Source: Flavobacterium araucananum (GTDB lineage: Bacteria; Bacteroidota; Bacteroidia; Flavobacteriales; Flavobacteriaceae). From it: a stretch of DNA of 64,000 nt. The notes beneath the pieces were generated by a model. The model made no database searches and was not told where the DNA came from. It was given only the letters and a program-made list of their open reading frames with translations. The stretch is from positions 62,001 to 126,000 of the forward strand of contig NZ_MUGS01000034.1 of assembly GCF_002222055.1 (NCBI RefSeq). Reading direction: 5' to 3'. Position numbers and translations under genes: made by a program. Below, piece after piece: positions 18,869 to 27,864 of the stretch (the stretch's first letter is position 1; each line of letters starts with the position of its first letter).

Positions 18869-18997
18869 TGGTGTAGTAGTTTTTTTTATTTCAGTAGTAG
18901 TCTTTTCATTATTTCTGGACGATGTCGACTTTACTTCTACTTTTTTATCTGATGTCCTTGCGCTCGAAATATTGTTTTTGTGATTTGAAGTTGTCAT
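18854..18997 (-). CDS. Small hydrophilic protein (47 aa), unknown
   Basis: ATG at 18997 opens a 47-residue frame beginning MTTSNHKNNISSARTSDKK. The peptide is almost entirely Lys, Thr, Ser, Asn and Glu, with no hydrophobic core, so it is probably disordered. A hairpin (AATAATCATTA with TAATGGTTATT on the minus strand) followed by a T-run overlaps its stop codon, giving a complete-looking small transcription unit. No family is recognised. Confidence 0.45.
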   Translation of the reverse strand: MTTSNHKNNISSARTSDKKVEVKSTSSRNNEKTTTEIKKTTTPKNNH

Positions 18998-19297
18998 AAT
19001 ATTTTTTTTAAATCCGTAATACAAACAAATTTAGTACATACAAAAACAAGACTCTTATAGAATTTATGTTGCACAATTGTATTATTATCAGATGGTTACA
19101 AAGGTAAACTATTTATGTATTCAAAGTTGTAGTTTATTAATAAGCCCATACAGCATGAAAAGGTTTTTTCGTCGCGAACTAGCCAATTGAAGGCCAATAA
19201 CTAAGCCTTATCCTAACATTTTTAAAACTTTTAAGAGTATCCCTTCATTTTTTTCATTTTTAAATTACGGTTATACAAAACCATAAGCTCTCTAAAA

Positions 19298-22200
19298 ATG
19301 AAAAAACTTTACCAAAACCTATTCTTCCTTATCGTTCTGATTTGGAGTTTAAACACGTATGCCCAACTTTATCCCGTTCAGTTAACCCCTATTTTTAATA
19401 GTCCGTACAGTTCAAAATTATCAGACTATGCTACCAGCATGGATACCAAATTTAGACTGCTAGTTAACCCAACTGATATTATGCTGTCGTACCGACAAGT
19501 ACGCTTAAAATTAATCATACAAGGCAGCAGATTCAACATACAAAGTAATGATTTTATAGTAGGACAACGCCCTGTTTTTATCACTGGAGGTTCATTTGTA
19601 ACCCTGACCAATGCCGATATTGGAGCCTTGTTTCGATTAGAAAACCTGCAAGGCATCACCGCAGCCCAATATGCCAATGGTTTACCTGAAGGAATGTACA
19701 ATTTTTGTTTTGAGCTGTATGATTTTGTTACCAATCAAAAAATAGCTCAAAAAAGCTGTGCCGGATTGTATTTGATGCTCAATGATCCTCCGCTTTTAAA
19801 CACCCCACAAAAAAACGAACAAATCGCCGCAAGCGATTTCCCGAACATTATGTTTACCTGGACCCCGCGCCAGATGAACGCTACCAATGTTTCGTACAAG
19901 TTCGAACTCAAACAGATTTTGGATCCCACACTCGACCCGCAGTTTGCGTTTCAGATGTCGCCGTTATTGTATGAGCAAACCTTGTTTAGTACCGCATTGA
20001 TGTACAATTTAAGCATGCCAATACTAATCCCCGGAATGCGTTATGCCTGGAGAGTAAAAGCAATTTCGACCACAGGACTTTCAGAAAATGCAGTTTTCAA
20101 AAATAACGGCTATAGCAAAATCTATTCGTTTAAATACGCCACCAATTGTGCGCCACCCACATTTGTATTAAGCCAGTCACAAAGCCCAACCAGTGTCAAA
20201 ATTACTTGGCAGGGATTGCCGGATCATAAAAAATACCATTTGCAGTACAAAAAGCAAGATGTTCGCAATGCACAATGGTTTTCTACCTATACCGTAAATA
20301 CCCAAAGTCTAATCACCAACTTAGAACCCGGAGTAACCTACCAGTTTAGAGTAGGAGCAACCTGCGATCCTGTACGCGAAGAAGATCAATCGTACACCTA
20401 TTCTACTATAAATACCTTTACCACCACAACAGACAACAAAGGAATAGCTGCCTATAATTGCGGTATCATACCTAAAATAGACCTAAAAAACCAAACACCA
20501 CTTAGCAACCTAATACAAAGCGAAACCTTTACCGCAGGCGATTTCCCGGTAACGATTCTGGAATTGCAAGGAAAAGGTTCCTATTCCGGACGAGGATACA
20601 TCATTGTGCCTTATCTGGCAGATACCAAAATTGCAGTAGAGTTTAAGAATATCACCATCAATACTGATTATCAATTGATAAGTGGTGTTGTCCAGACCAG
20701 TTATAATCCGGATTGGGGCAATGTTGTGGATGTAGATGATATTGTAAATGATTTTAAAGACTTAGTTAATGAGATCGCTGATTTGTTTGATAAAGCGAAT
20801 GATCTGATAAAACAAAAAGAAGCAGGAACAATATCTCAATCTGATTTTGATAAAGAATGGGGAGAAAAAGTCATAACCAATTTGTTTGAGACCCAAGAAA
20901 AATATAAAGAATTAGTAAAAGGAGAGGGTTATTCTGAGGAAATTAAGAAAGAAATAGAAAACTTAAAAGTACCCTTAGATGATTTAGCATCAACGAATTA
21001 TACAACTATAGGTGCTCAGACTCAAAAAGATCTTGATAAAGTTAAAACTTCTTATGATAAAGTCAATAAGCTTATAAGTGATAAATGCGAAAAAGACTTA
21101 ACAAATGTTTTAGCTTTTCTGGCTATAGAAAAAGTTAATTATCTAAAATTATCTTTTAGTGAAGTATCTAATAATAAAGCAACAGCCCAAGGCAGTAAAG
21201 AATATCAAACCTCTGTTTATGATGAAGAAAATGGCACTTTGAAAATAACTCATTATAAAGATTGGAATAATGGTAGTAACCCAAAACAAAATTTGTTTTT
21301 GATAGAAACAAAAGATGCTGAGTTAAACAAACAAGACATAAAGTTTTTCTGGTTGAGTTATGCTCCTAATTCTGTTGATGGTCTTAAACCTGCAATTGAC
21401 GCTACAATTTACATTAAAGATACTGAGCCAAAAGAAAGTGAACCTGGTTTTTGTACGAAAGACATAGCGATACCAAAAGGAGTTTCTACACAAGCCCAGT
21501 TTGCAGATGTCATGGAACAAATGGTGTTTTATAGTGCATTAGGAATGGGTTCCGTAGAAGCATTGGGAGGAATAAAAGCAACCGAATGTGTCACCGGATT
21601 TACCCTTGATGCAGGTTTTCAAATGGGGATTAATGCCATTGTAAAAAGGTACTTAAACGAAAGTTTTACAACCAAACAATTAATGCAGGAAGTTTCGATC
21701 CCTGGTGCTGCGACAAGTTGTGCAACAGCAGCATTAGTAAACCAATGCGGAACGGCTTGTGCCGGAGCCAGTGGTTTTGTAGTAGGTTTTGGTGATGATG
21801 TTTTGAACCAATTAAAAAGTGGAAAAAACCTGTCTGAAGTCGAAATAAGCCAAAGCACCTTAAACGGAATAAAACAAGGAATTTTAAATATCGTAGTTCA
21901 AAAAGTTGTTACTTTTGGGATTAGTAAGTTTTCTGCCTGGAGAGGTAAATATACCGCTAAACAGGTCGAAGAGGCGCTAGAGGATTTACAGGTAAATCCT
22001 GAGAAATATGGTTTAAGTGAATATGAATTAGCCAATTTAGTAAATAGAAGTACTAAAAAATTTGGAGAAATAGAATACGAAATACTCGTCTATAATGATA
22101 GAATAATTTGGAAATCTTTAAATAATAAAGAATTGGCTACTTGGGAAAATAGTGCAAGATTATATGGAGGTGAATTAGAATTTGATTTTAATACTGCAGG

Positions 22201-22480
22201 AGCGAAAGGTATTGGTCAAAAATGGACTGATGAAGCATTTGAAACTTTTGGAGATAGGGTTAAAAGTATAAAAGTAGAATGGAAAACAGACTCTCGTTAC
22301 CCTAATGGAGAATCTTTAGGATATAAACAATTTAATGAAGCTTTCGATGAAACTGGAGATGAAATTCTAGCTATTAAAAGAACTCTTTTTTATCAGACTA
22401 TGGAAAAAAGAGGGTATGGGATAATTCAAGATTATAGCCTATTAGGAAAAAGTGTTGTTGTAAAATTAAAAAAGAAATAG
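19298..22480 (+). CDS. Secreted mosaic protein with toxin-like C-terminus (TANFOR-like, FN3)
   Basis: The protein has 1060 residues, with a signal peptide at 1-22. Residues about 25-280 resemble flavobacterial TANFOR-type secreted proteins (SPYSSKLSDYA ... RLKLIIQG). Residues 284-377 are a fibronectin type III domain. Residues about 390-470 are beta-rich and about 480-630 are coiled-coil-like. Residues about 730-870 are Ala/Gly-rich with cysteines (CATAALVNQCGTACAG), like a pre-toxin region. Residues about 880-1060 form a separate charged domain of unknown family. The next gene starts on the base after the stop, as immunity genes do. Base composition is patchy: 30 G+C of 60 at 19621-19680, but low in the coiled and C-terminal parts. 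I infer a polymorphic toxin. The enzymatic activity is not recognisable. Confidence 0.65.
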   Translation: MKKLYQNLFFLIVLIWSLNTYAQLYPVQLTPIFNSPYSSKLSDYATSMDTKFRLLVNPTDIMLSYRQVRLKLIIQGSRFNIQSNDFIVGQRPVFITGGSFVTLTNADIGALFRLENLQGITAAQYANGLPEGMYNFCFELYDFVTNQKIAQKSCAGLYLMLNDPPLLNTPQKNEQIAASDFPNIMFTWTPRQMNATNVSYKFELKQILDPTLDPQFAFQMSPLLYEQTLFSTALMYNLSMPILIPGMRYAWRVKAISTTGLSENAVFKNNGYSKIYSFKYATNCAPPTFVLSQSQSPTSVKITWQGLPDHKKYHLQYKKQDVRNAQWFSTYTVNTQSLITNLEPGVTYQFRVGATCDPVREEDQSYTYSTINTFTTTTDNKGIAAYNCGIIPKIDLKNQTPLSNLIQSETFTAGDFPVTILELQGKGSYSGRGYIIVPYLADTKIAVEFKNITINTDYQLISGVVQTSYNPDWGNVVDVDDIVNDFKDLVNEIADLFDKANDLIKQKEAGTISQSDFDKEWGEKVITNLFETQEKYKELVKGEGYSEEIKKEIENLKVPLDDLASTNYTTIGAQTQKDLDKVKTSYDKVNKLISDKCEKDLTNVLAFLAIEKVNYLKLSFSEVSNNKATAQGSKEYQTSVYDEENGTLKITHYKDWNNGSNPKQNLFLIETKDAELNKQDIKFFWLSYAPNSVDGLKPAIDATIYIKDTEPKESEPGFCTKDIAIPKGVSTQAQFADVMEQMVFYSALGMGSVEALGGIKATECVTGFTLDAGFQMGINAIVKRYLNESFTTKQLMQEVSIPGAATSCATAALVNQCGTACAGASGFVVGFGDDVLNQLKSGKNLSEVEISQSTLNGIKQGILNIVVQKVVTFGISKFSAWRGKYTAKQVEEALEDLQVNPEKYGLSEYELANLVNRSTKKFGEIEYEILVYNDRIIWKSLNNKELATWENSARLYGGELEFDFNTAGAKGIGQKWTDEAFETFGDRVKSIKVEWKTDSRYPNGESLGYKQFNEAFDETGDEILAIKRTLFYQTMEKRGYGIIQDYSLLGKSVVVKLKKK

Positions 22481-22918
22481 ATGAAAATATTACGAATATT
22501 TAACACTTTAAATGAAATAGTTATTAGTGCAAATTTAGAGAATAATTTCAATATTTATTCTAAATTAAAGATCGACCCTAAATTAAAAGAAGTAATAAAA
22601 CAGAGAATTTATTCAGAAAAAAAATTTGAAATAGATGTTGAAATATTACAAATTTTGATACCTGCATTAAATAAAAGAATTGAAGAATTATTAAAACACT
22701 CTGATTTTAATCCTTTTAAAGAAGAATTAAGAGAAAGATTTCCAGAACAATATGCAAATGAACCCTTTGTTTACGAAGGAATAACTTATTATTTGTATAA
22801 TAAGGGAAGTGAGTTTTATATTGATAGCTTAATACATAGCACTTCATTTTTTAAAGAATTGTTAGAGCAACATGTGAAAATTAATAAACCTCTAAAATAT
22901 TTTTACAAGGAAATTTAA
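22481..22918 (+). CDS. Candidate immunity protein
   Basis: The 145-residue protein has no signal peptide and is rich in Lys, Glu, Ile and Leu, with probable alpha-helical stretches. Its ATG immediately follows the toxin-like gene's stop codon, so the two are translated from one mRNA. The DNA is very A+T-rich (11 G+C of 60 at 22501-22560), matching the C-terminal toxin-like segment and not the N-terminal half of the upstream gene. I recognise no family. Immunity function is inferred from position, size and shared composition. Confidence 0.55.
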   Translation: MKILRIFNTLNEIVISANLENNFNIYSKLKIDPKLKEVIKQRIYSEKKFEIDVEILQILIPALNKRIEELLKHSDFNPFKEELRERFPEQYANEPFVYEGITYYLYNKGSEFYIDSLIHSTSFFKELLEQHVKINKPLKYFYKEI

Positions 22919-23230
22919 AACAATTCTTTTAGTTTTTATAAATTCCCTCGCCACTCTTCGAAATTCCCGCTACTGGCTCGAGTATCTTGCTCGTGAACAC
23001 ACAGATGTTACATAAATTAAAGAATATAGATTCATTGAAATAAAAAGTAAACGGTATTTTGAAGCTTTATAAATTGATAATGACAGAGATAAAAATAGGT
23101 TTTCATTATTATTGGAAAGGGTACGAAGTCGGGAGACTTCGCCTTTACTTTGGGTTAGATAAAAAACTGTAACATACTATTTTATAAGCTTTGCCGCTGT
23201 TCGTTGGCTGGCTGTAAAAAATAAATAGTA
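22919..23230. other. Intergenic region after the toxin-immunity pair
   Basis: About 310 bp with no gene. A small inverted repeat (CGAAGTC and GACTTCG, near 23108-23126) is present. The composition is uneven, with GC-richer patches near 22943 and 23110. This could be residue of earlier cassette exchange, but nothing recognisable remains. Confidence 0.35.
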
Positions 23231-23238
23231 TACCTTTG
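23231..23238 (+). promoter_or_regulatory. -7 box of the Crp/Fnr-family gene
   Basis: TACCTTTG matches TAnnTTTG and lies 35 bases upstream of ATG 23273. A TTGG at about 23204 could be a poorly spaced -33 element. Confidence 0.45.
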
Positions 23239-23272
23239 TTATTCTTGCTGTTTCATCAATTAAAAAACTAAA

Positions 23273-23857
23273 ATGTACGATATAATTTTCAAACATATTG
23301 AAGAAAAAGTCCAATTGACACAATCTGAAAAGGAGCTGATTAAGACTTTTTTTAAGCCTAAAAAACTAAAGAAAAAACAATTTTTGGTTGTTGAAGGACA
23401 TGTTTGTAACTATTTATCATTTGTTTCAAAAGGACTTTTAAAAGCTTATAATATCGATGATAAAGGCAATGAGCATATCAATCAGTTTTCGCCTGAAGGC
23501 TGGTGGACATCAGATATGAGCAGTTTTTTTAGCGGCGGAATTTCTTTTTACAGTATTGACGCAATAGAAGATTCAGATGTTCTGGTAATTACCAGTGAGG
23601 ATTTCGAAAATCTAACCTTAAAAGTCCCTGCAATGGACAGGTATTTCAGGAAACTTTTTCAGAATAGCCTGATTACAAAAGAGAGGAGATTGATAAGCTC
23701 GCATACGCATACTGCAGAAGAAAAATACAGGCATATTTTAGAAAACAATCCTGATTTGATCAAGCGAATACCACAAAATTTATGGGCTTCTTATCTTGGT
23801 CTTTCGCCTGAAACCCTAAGCAGGCTTAAAAAGAATATAATTTTTGGGCAGAAATAA
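23273..23857 (+). CDS. Crp/Fnr-family transcriptional regulator
   Basis: The 194-residue protein has an N-terminal cyclic-nucleotide-binding-type beta-barrel (residues about 15-120, with FLVVEGHVCNYLSFVSKGLLKAY). A dimerisation helix follows, then a C-terminal helix-turn-helix (LWASYLGLSPETLSRLKK). There is no N-terminal cysteine cluster for an Fe-S centre. A perfect TTGAT-N4-ATCAA palindrome starts on the base after its stop codon, in front of the reductase gene. That is the operator type used by this family. Confidence 0.9.
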   Translation: MYDIIFKHIEEKVQLTQSEKELIKTFFKPKKLKKKQFLVVEGHVCNYLSFVSKGLLKAYNIDDKGNEHINQFSPEGWWTSDMSSFFSGGISFYSIDAIEDSDVLVITSEDFENLTLKVPAMDRYFRKLFQNSLITKERRLISSHTHTAEEKYRHILENNPDLIKRIPQNLWASYLGLSPETLSRLKKNIIFGQK

Positions 23858-23871
23858 TTGATTTAGATCAA
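23858..23871. promoter_or_regulatory. FNR/Crp-type palindromic operator
   Basis: TTGATTTAGATCAA is an exact TTGAT-N4-ATCAA palindrome. It lies between the Crp/Fnr-family gene and the reductase. Its centre is about 54 bp upstream of the TAATTTTG box (23918-23925), roughly where a class I activator would bind. Confidence 0.65.
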
Positions 23872-23917
23872 TCGAATTTCTTGTTTCAGGTCATCTTTCT
23901 GAACTGTATTTTGGTAG

Positions 23918-23925
23918 TAATTTTG
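23918..23925 (+). promoter_or_regulatory. -7 box of the PRISE-type reductase gene
   Basis: TAATTTTG matches TAnnTTTG and lies 18 bp before ATG 23944, downstream of the FNR-type palindrome. The reductase may therefore have its own activatable promoter as well as read-through from the regulator. Confidence 0.5.
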
Positions 23926-23943
23926 AAAAAAAATAAACATCTT

Positions 23944-25044
23944 ATGGATTTTCAAAAATTATCGATACAAGAAAAAGCCAAAAATGTTGCCTTAGTAGTA
24001 GGAGCAACCGGTATTGCAGGAAGTAATCTTGCTGCAAAACTTTTGGAAAACGGATGGACTGTCTTTGGGCTTTCCCGAAACCCTAAAAGGGATAATAAAG
24101 GTTTGCAACCAATTGCTGCCAATTTACTTGATATAGAATCACTTACAAATGCGTTAATTGACGTTGTACCTACACATGTTTTTTTTACAACATGGATGCG
24201 TAAGGATACTGAAGAAGAAAATATTAAGGTAAATAGCGCTATGATTCGAAATTTATTGAACGTATTATCACCTAAAAAATCTGTAAAGCATGTTTCGCTG
24301 GTTACAGGTTTAAAGCATTATTTAGGACCTTTTGACGCTTATGCCACGGCAGGAACATTGCCGGAAACCCCATTACGAGAAGAGCAGCCACGATTAGAAA
24401 TCAAGAATTTTTATTACGCGCAGGAAGACGAAGTTTATGAAGCTGCTGCCAGAGATGGCTTTACCTGGAATATACACAGACCTCATACTCTAATTGGTAA
24501 AACTATTGGTAATGCCATGAATATGGGAACGACATTGGCTGTTTATGCCAGTATTTGCAAACATGAAGGAATTCCGTTTATATGGCCGGGTTCTAAGGAA
24601 CAATGGAATGGTATATCTGATGTTACGGATGCAAAAGTTCTGGCAGATCAAATTATCTGGGCAGCAACTACTCCAGAAGCATATAATCAGGCTTTTAATA
24701 GTACAAACGGAGATGTTTTTCGTTGGAAATGGCTTTGGCCAAAAATAGCACAATGGTTTGAAATTGAATGTAAAGAATATGATGAAACTATAAAACCACT
24801 TGAAATAGTTTTAGATAAAAAGAATTTGATCTGGAAAACAATAACAAAAGAACATCATTTGATCGAAGAAGATTTAAACCAGTTAGCATCTGCCTGGCAT
24901 ACTGATCTTGACTTAGGGCGTCCTCTAGAAGTTATGACTGATATGTCACGAAGCCGAAAACTTGGTTTTACAGTTTATAAAGACACCAGAGATTCGTTTT
25001 TTGAGTTGTTTACACAGTTAAGAAGTGATAAAATAATACCTTGA
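23944..25044 (+). CDS. SDR-family reductase of the progesterone-5-beta-reductase (PRISE) type
   Basis: ATG 23944 is preferred to the TTG at 23881, since the conserved region begins soon after (MDFQKLSIQ). The 366-residue protein has an N-terminal Rossmann NADPH site (VVGATGIAGSNLAAKL) and an NPKR specificity stretch. It also has VSLVTGLKHYLGPF and NFYYAQEDEVYE, the lysine and tyrosine motifs typical of plant and bacterial PRISE enone 1,4-reductases. These enzymes reduce activated C=C bonds. The regulator gene directly upstream suggests induction by an enone or electrophile. Confidence 0.85.
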   Translation: MDFQKLSIQEKAKNVALVVGATGIAGSNLAAKLLENGWTVFGLSRNPKRDNKGLQPIAANLLDIESLTNALIDVVPTHVFFTTWMRKDTEEENIKVNSAMIRNLLNVLSPKKSVKHVSLVTGLKHYLGPFDAYATAGTLPETPLREEQPRLEIKNFYYAQEDEVYEAAARDGFTWNIHRPHTLIGKTIGNAMNMGTTLAVYASICKHEGIPFIWPGSKEQWNGISDVTDAKVLADQIIWAATTPEAYNQAFNSTNGDVFRWKWLWPKIAQWFEIECKEYDETIKPLEIVLDKKNLIWKTITKEHHLIEEDLNQLASAWHTDLDLGRPLEVMTDMSRSRKLGFTVYKDTRDSFFELFTQLRSDKIIP

Positions 25045-25100
25045 TTAGCATATTAATTAAGCAATTAGTTATTTAAAAAATATGATAATTTTTTAAATGC

Positions 25101-25136
25101 AAAATGGGACAAAGAAAAATTCTTTGTCCCATTTTT
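25101..25136. terminator. Bidirectional terminator between convergent genes
   Basis: AAAATGGGACAAAGAA and TTCTTTGTCCCATTTT form a near-perfect hairpin with flanking A and T tracts, between the reductase stop (25044) and the leftward gene's stop (25155). Confidence 0.9.
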
Positions 25137-25154
25137 ATATTTATACAGGATATT

Positions 25155-26696
25155 TTAATTATCGCAGAAAGAACCTATTTGTTGCAAATGTCTCTCGGTT
25201 TGGTATTTATTAAAGTTATCCCATTGAGGCGGAGAACTTGTTTTTTGTCCGTACATGGCATCCAGACAAACATTATTGTCTTTGTACTTATCATGTAAAA
25301 CAGCCAGAATCTTGAAGAAAAATTCATCTAACAAAACAATAGCTTCAAATTCTGATTTTAGGGTGTCGTAATTAGAATCTGATACGTTTAATAATTGCAA
25401 TAAATCCAGGACTTCTTTCTTTTCAGCTTCACTAATTTCAGTTAAATACCCCATTTTTAAGGATTTAAAAACCAGATTGTTCCAGGCTGCGCTATCATGT
25501 CCCCACTGTACATCAGGCAGGTTTAAAGAATGCTCGCAAATTAAGATAATCGAAAAAAGAACATCGTTTAAGTATTCTGCCGGAAACTCATCAAAGCTTC
25601 TGAATTCAAAACCACTTTGGTACATTTTTTCCTGATTAAAATCAAGACCTACTTCAGACAGCATTTCATATTCCATGTCTGCTTCGATCTGATCGCGCCA
25701 CCAGATATTTTCTTCTTTTTCAAATTTTAGCAGTTTTCTAAAATCATCTACTTTATAGGTTAAGATTTTGCCCTTTGGCATTGCTTTATTATAAGTTCCT
25801 ACACCTATATAGCGAGACATAGCGTTTCGCATAGAGCCCAAAGTAAACTTTTTATCTAAACTGTATTTGTCGCTTATCACGCCCATAATATCCGGACTGC
25901 CCAGAGTTGCTATAAAAAACGGTTCAAACCATTGCAATAAATAGATGGCATTGGCATGTGTTTTTTCAAAATCGTTGTAGTCTACAATTCTGCTATCCTC
26001 TGTTAGAGATGGTAATGTAATATGAAAATGGTAGGTTCCGTTATTAAACAAAACAAGATTTTCCTGATTGGTCATAAACATGTTAAGACCATTGTTGTAA
26101 TCCGGAAAGTTCAATTTTCCGTTTAACACAGATGATTCATTGATTTTGTCCAGGAATAATTTTTTGGTAGCTTTTAGTTCTTTGCAAGACTCGGCTATTG
26201 TTCTGTTTTCAAAATATTTAGTTACAAATTCGATAGAATCACCATCAAAATGTACAGAACCCATCGTTTTGTTTCTTTGGGTAATCATACTTTGAATATT
26301 GTAGGGTTGATCTTCAAGGAAAAGTTCCATGATAGATTTTCCGAGATAATCAGGATTTTCAAGGGGTTGCGCGCTTACCTCACCAGTTTCTGTATCGATT
26401 AATGGTTTTATTGGCGCGATTGTTTTGTGCTGATAATTGATATCCAGTTTTTCAAGCGAATGACTATTCATCATTCTGCTCACTTTATAGTTTTCGTTCA
26501 AACCAAAAGCTTTTTTCAAAATTGGAGCTAAGCTTTCCGGTTTATAACATTTTCTATAATCAATACTGTATTTTTCAAAACCAATTTTTTCTTGTATAAA
26601 TTCACCAGAGACTATAAGGGATTCTTCAAATTGCATATAGGTTTCGTTTTCTAATCCTATTCCCCAATAATATTTTTTTGTCTGATTGTCTTTCAT
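25155..26696 (-). CDS. Glutamate-cysteine-ligase-superfamily-like protein (carboxylate-amine ligase)
   Basis: The 513-residue cytosolic protein begins with YYWGIGLENETYMQFEE, like the first strand and metal-binding Glu residues of GCS-type ligases. It also has YHFHITLPSL and LLQWFEPFFIATLGSPD, the central blocks of this superfamily, which binds ATP-Mg and forms amide bonds. It is longer than YbdK-type enzymes and contains an extra middle region. It is not gshA-like in context: a putative cysteine amidase lies upstream in the same direction. The substrate is unknown. I am fairly confident of the superfamily, not of the reaction. Confidence 0.6.
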   Translation of the reverse strand: MKDNQTKKYYWGIGLENETYMQFEESLIVSGEFIQEKIGFEKYSIDYRKCYKPESLAPILKKAFGLNENYKVSRMMNSHSLEKLDINYQHKTIAPIKPLIDTETGEVSAQPLENPDYLGKSIMELFLEDQPYNIQSMITQRNKTMGSVHFDGDSIEFVTKYFENRTIAESCKELKATKKLFLDKINESSVLNGKLNFPDYNNGLNMFMTNQENLVLFNNGTYHFHITLPSLTEDSRIVDYNDFEKTHANAIYLLQWFEPFFIATLGSPDIMGVISDKYSLDKKFTLGSMRNAMSRYIGVGTYNKAMPKGKILTYKVDDFRKLLKFEKEENIWWRDQIEADMEYEMLSEVGLDFNQEKMYQSGFEFRSFDEFPAEYLNDVLFSIILICEHSLNLPDVQWGHDSAAWNNLVFKSLKMGYLTEISEAEKKEVLDLLQLLNVSDSNYDTLKSEFEAIVLLDEFFFKILAVLHDKYKDNNVCLDAMYGQKTSSPPQWDNFNKYQTERHLQQIGSFCDN

Positions 26697-27126
26697 TTAT
26701 ACTTACTTTCTTTTTTTAAGGTTATTTTGAACTTTTAAAGCTTTTTTTATTCAGAAACTAATACTCTAATTGGTTAGAATTAGAGACAGGAAACCTATAA
26801 CGGATTAAGCATAATAGTTTGCTTCCATTAAAAAAGTTTTATCTTACTTTTAAATTATAGGAATTTTTATTAGAAATTTTGCACTTGAATCGGCTCAGAG
26901 ATTGATAAAAAAGTAAAATTTTATAAGAAGGTTATAAAATTGCCATTGTTAGTAATTACTTTTATATCAATAATTTAAGCGGATGAATAGCCTAATTGCA
27001 AATTTTGCTATCCTTGTTTTTTCTAAGTTGCAAAAGTAGTTTTTTATTATGTTATTTGCAAGTAGTTAATGCGCTGAAAATCAATATTTTTTTTACAGCT
27101 TTTTACAATAGGGTTACTTCTTTTAT
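26697..27126. other. Intergenic region with a small inverted repeat
   Basis: About 430 bp, A+T-rich, no gene seen. At 26764-26785, CTCTAATT and AATTAGAG flank six bases, 68 bp upstream of the ligase-like start. This could be an operator. Confidence 0.35.
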
Positions 27127-27864
27127 TTAATCGTGGTAATAAAACACGTAGGACGAATATAACGCGTCATTCCACCAGTCTTTTCGAACTTCTGAAAAAT
27201 AATTATAATTTAATTTCCCTGCCTGAGATTGTAGCGGATATACTACTTTTCCGTTTTCGCGATATGCTTTATGCAAACTATTTTCAGGAACAACAGGAAC
27301 GATATGTCCGGATAATCCTTTTTCTTTTCGTTTGGCACAAATGATTCCAATTCCACCATTTGTATTAACTGCGTTTTGAATTTCATCAGTCGTAAACATT
27401 CTTTTCCAGCCAAAACTAGCGCCCCATTCTAAAAACCAATCGTGTATGGCGCTAGAATAAATACGATCGACAGTTTGCTCAAAAACAGCTTCGACTTCTT
27501 GCCCTTTCAATATTTTTTTGAGAGCTTCATCTGTCCACCACACCGTTGGCAGGTACACTTTACTAAAATAGCAGTAGTCATAAGAGTACACATTGCAATA
27601 GGTATCTTCTACTGTTCTTTGATATCGAATGTTTGTTTCGACATCCAGTTTATCAATAAGCTGTGCAATGCTTTGTTTTTTAGTCTCAACATTTGTCAAA
27701 TTTCTATACGGAATACTGGAATCCAGAAGCGGTTTTTCCTTCATTTCTATAGAATCTAACTGAGATTCAGGATCAGGTAATAAATCGGCTTTCTTTATTT
27801 GACTATTCGGTATTGGATTATCACTCAAAAGTAATGATGCCACTGATACGGTATATTCTTCCAT
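27127..27864 (-). CDS. Papain-like cysteine amidase/peptidoglycan hydrolase-like protein
   Basis: The 245-residue protein lacks a signal peptide. After a variable N-terminus of about 80 residues comes a conserved domain. Cys90 in DTYCNVYSYDYCYF resembles the nucleophile region of NlpC/P60- or CHAP-like amidases, and His187 in SGHIVPVVPE resembles the catalytic histidine. Other blocks are VYLPTVWWT, DWFLEWGASFGWKRMF, GIGIICAKRKEKG and PLQSQAG. Proteins of this pattern include bacterial cell-wall amidase effectors. The lack of a secretion signal would fit an injected effector or a cytosolic deamidase. The ligase-like gene lies downstream on the same strand. Confidence 0.55.
   Translation of the reverse strand: MEEYTVSVASLLLSDNPIPNSQIKKADLLPDPESQLDSIEMKEKPLLDSSIPYRNLTNVETKKQSIAQLIDKLDVETNIRYQRTVEDTYCNVYSYDYCYFSKVYLPTVWWTDEALKKILKGQEVEAVFEQTVDRIYSSAIHDWFLEWGASFGWKRMFTTDEIQNAVNTNGGIGIICAKRKEKGLSGHIVPVVPENSLHKAYRENGKVVYPLQSQAGKLNYNYFSEVRKDWWNDALYSSYVFYYHD

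Larger units (their letters stand above)
18506..19297. other. Intergenic region with one small ORF
   Basis: This 790-bp gap is strongly A+T-rich. Apart from the 47-codon minus-strand frame at 18854-18997 and its hairpin, I see no gene. It separates divergently transcribed GH130 and toxin-like genes and should contain both promoters. Confidence 0.4.

Noticed and set aside
23881..23943. TTG start for the PRISE-type reductase
   Set aside because: The added residues include the promoter -7 box and do not resemble the family; ATG 23944 gives the expected N-terminus.
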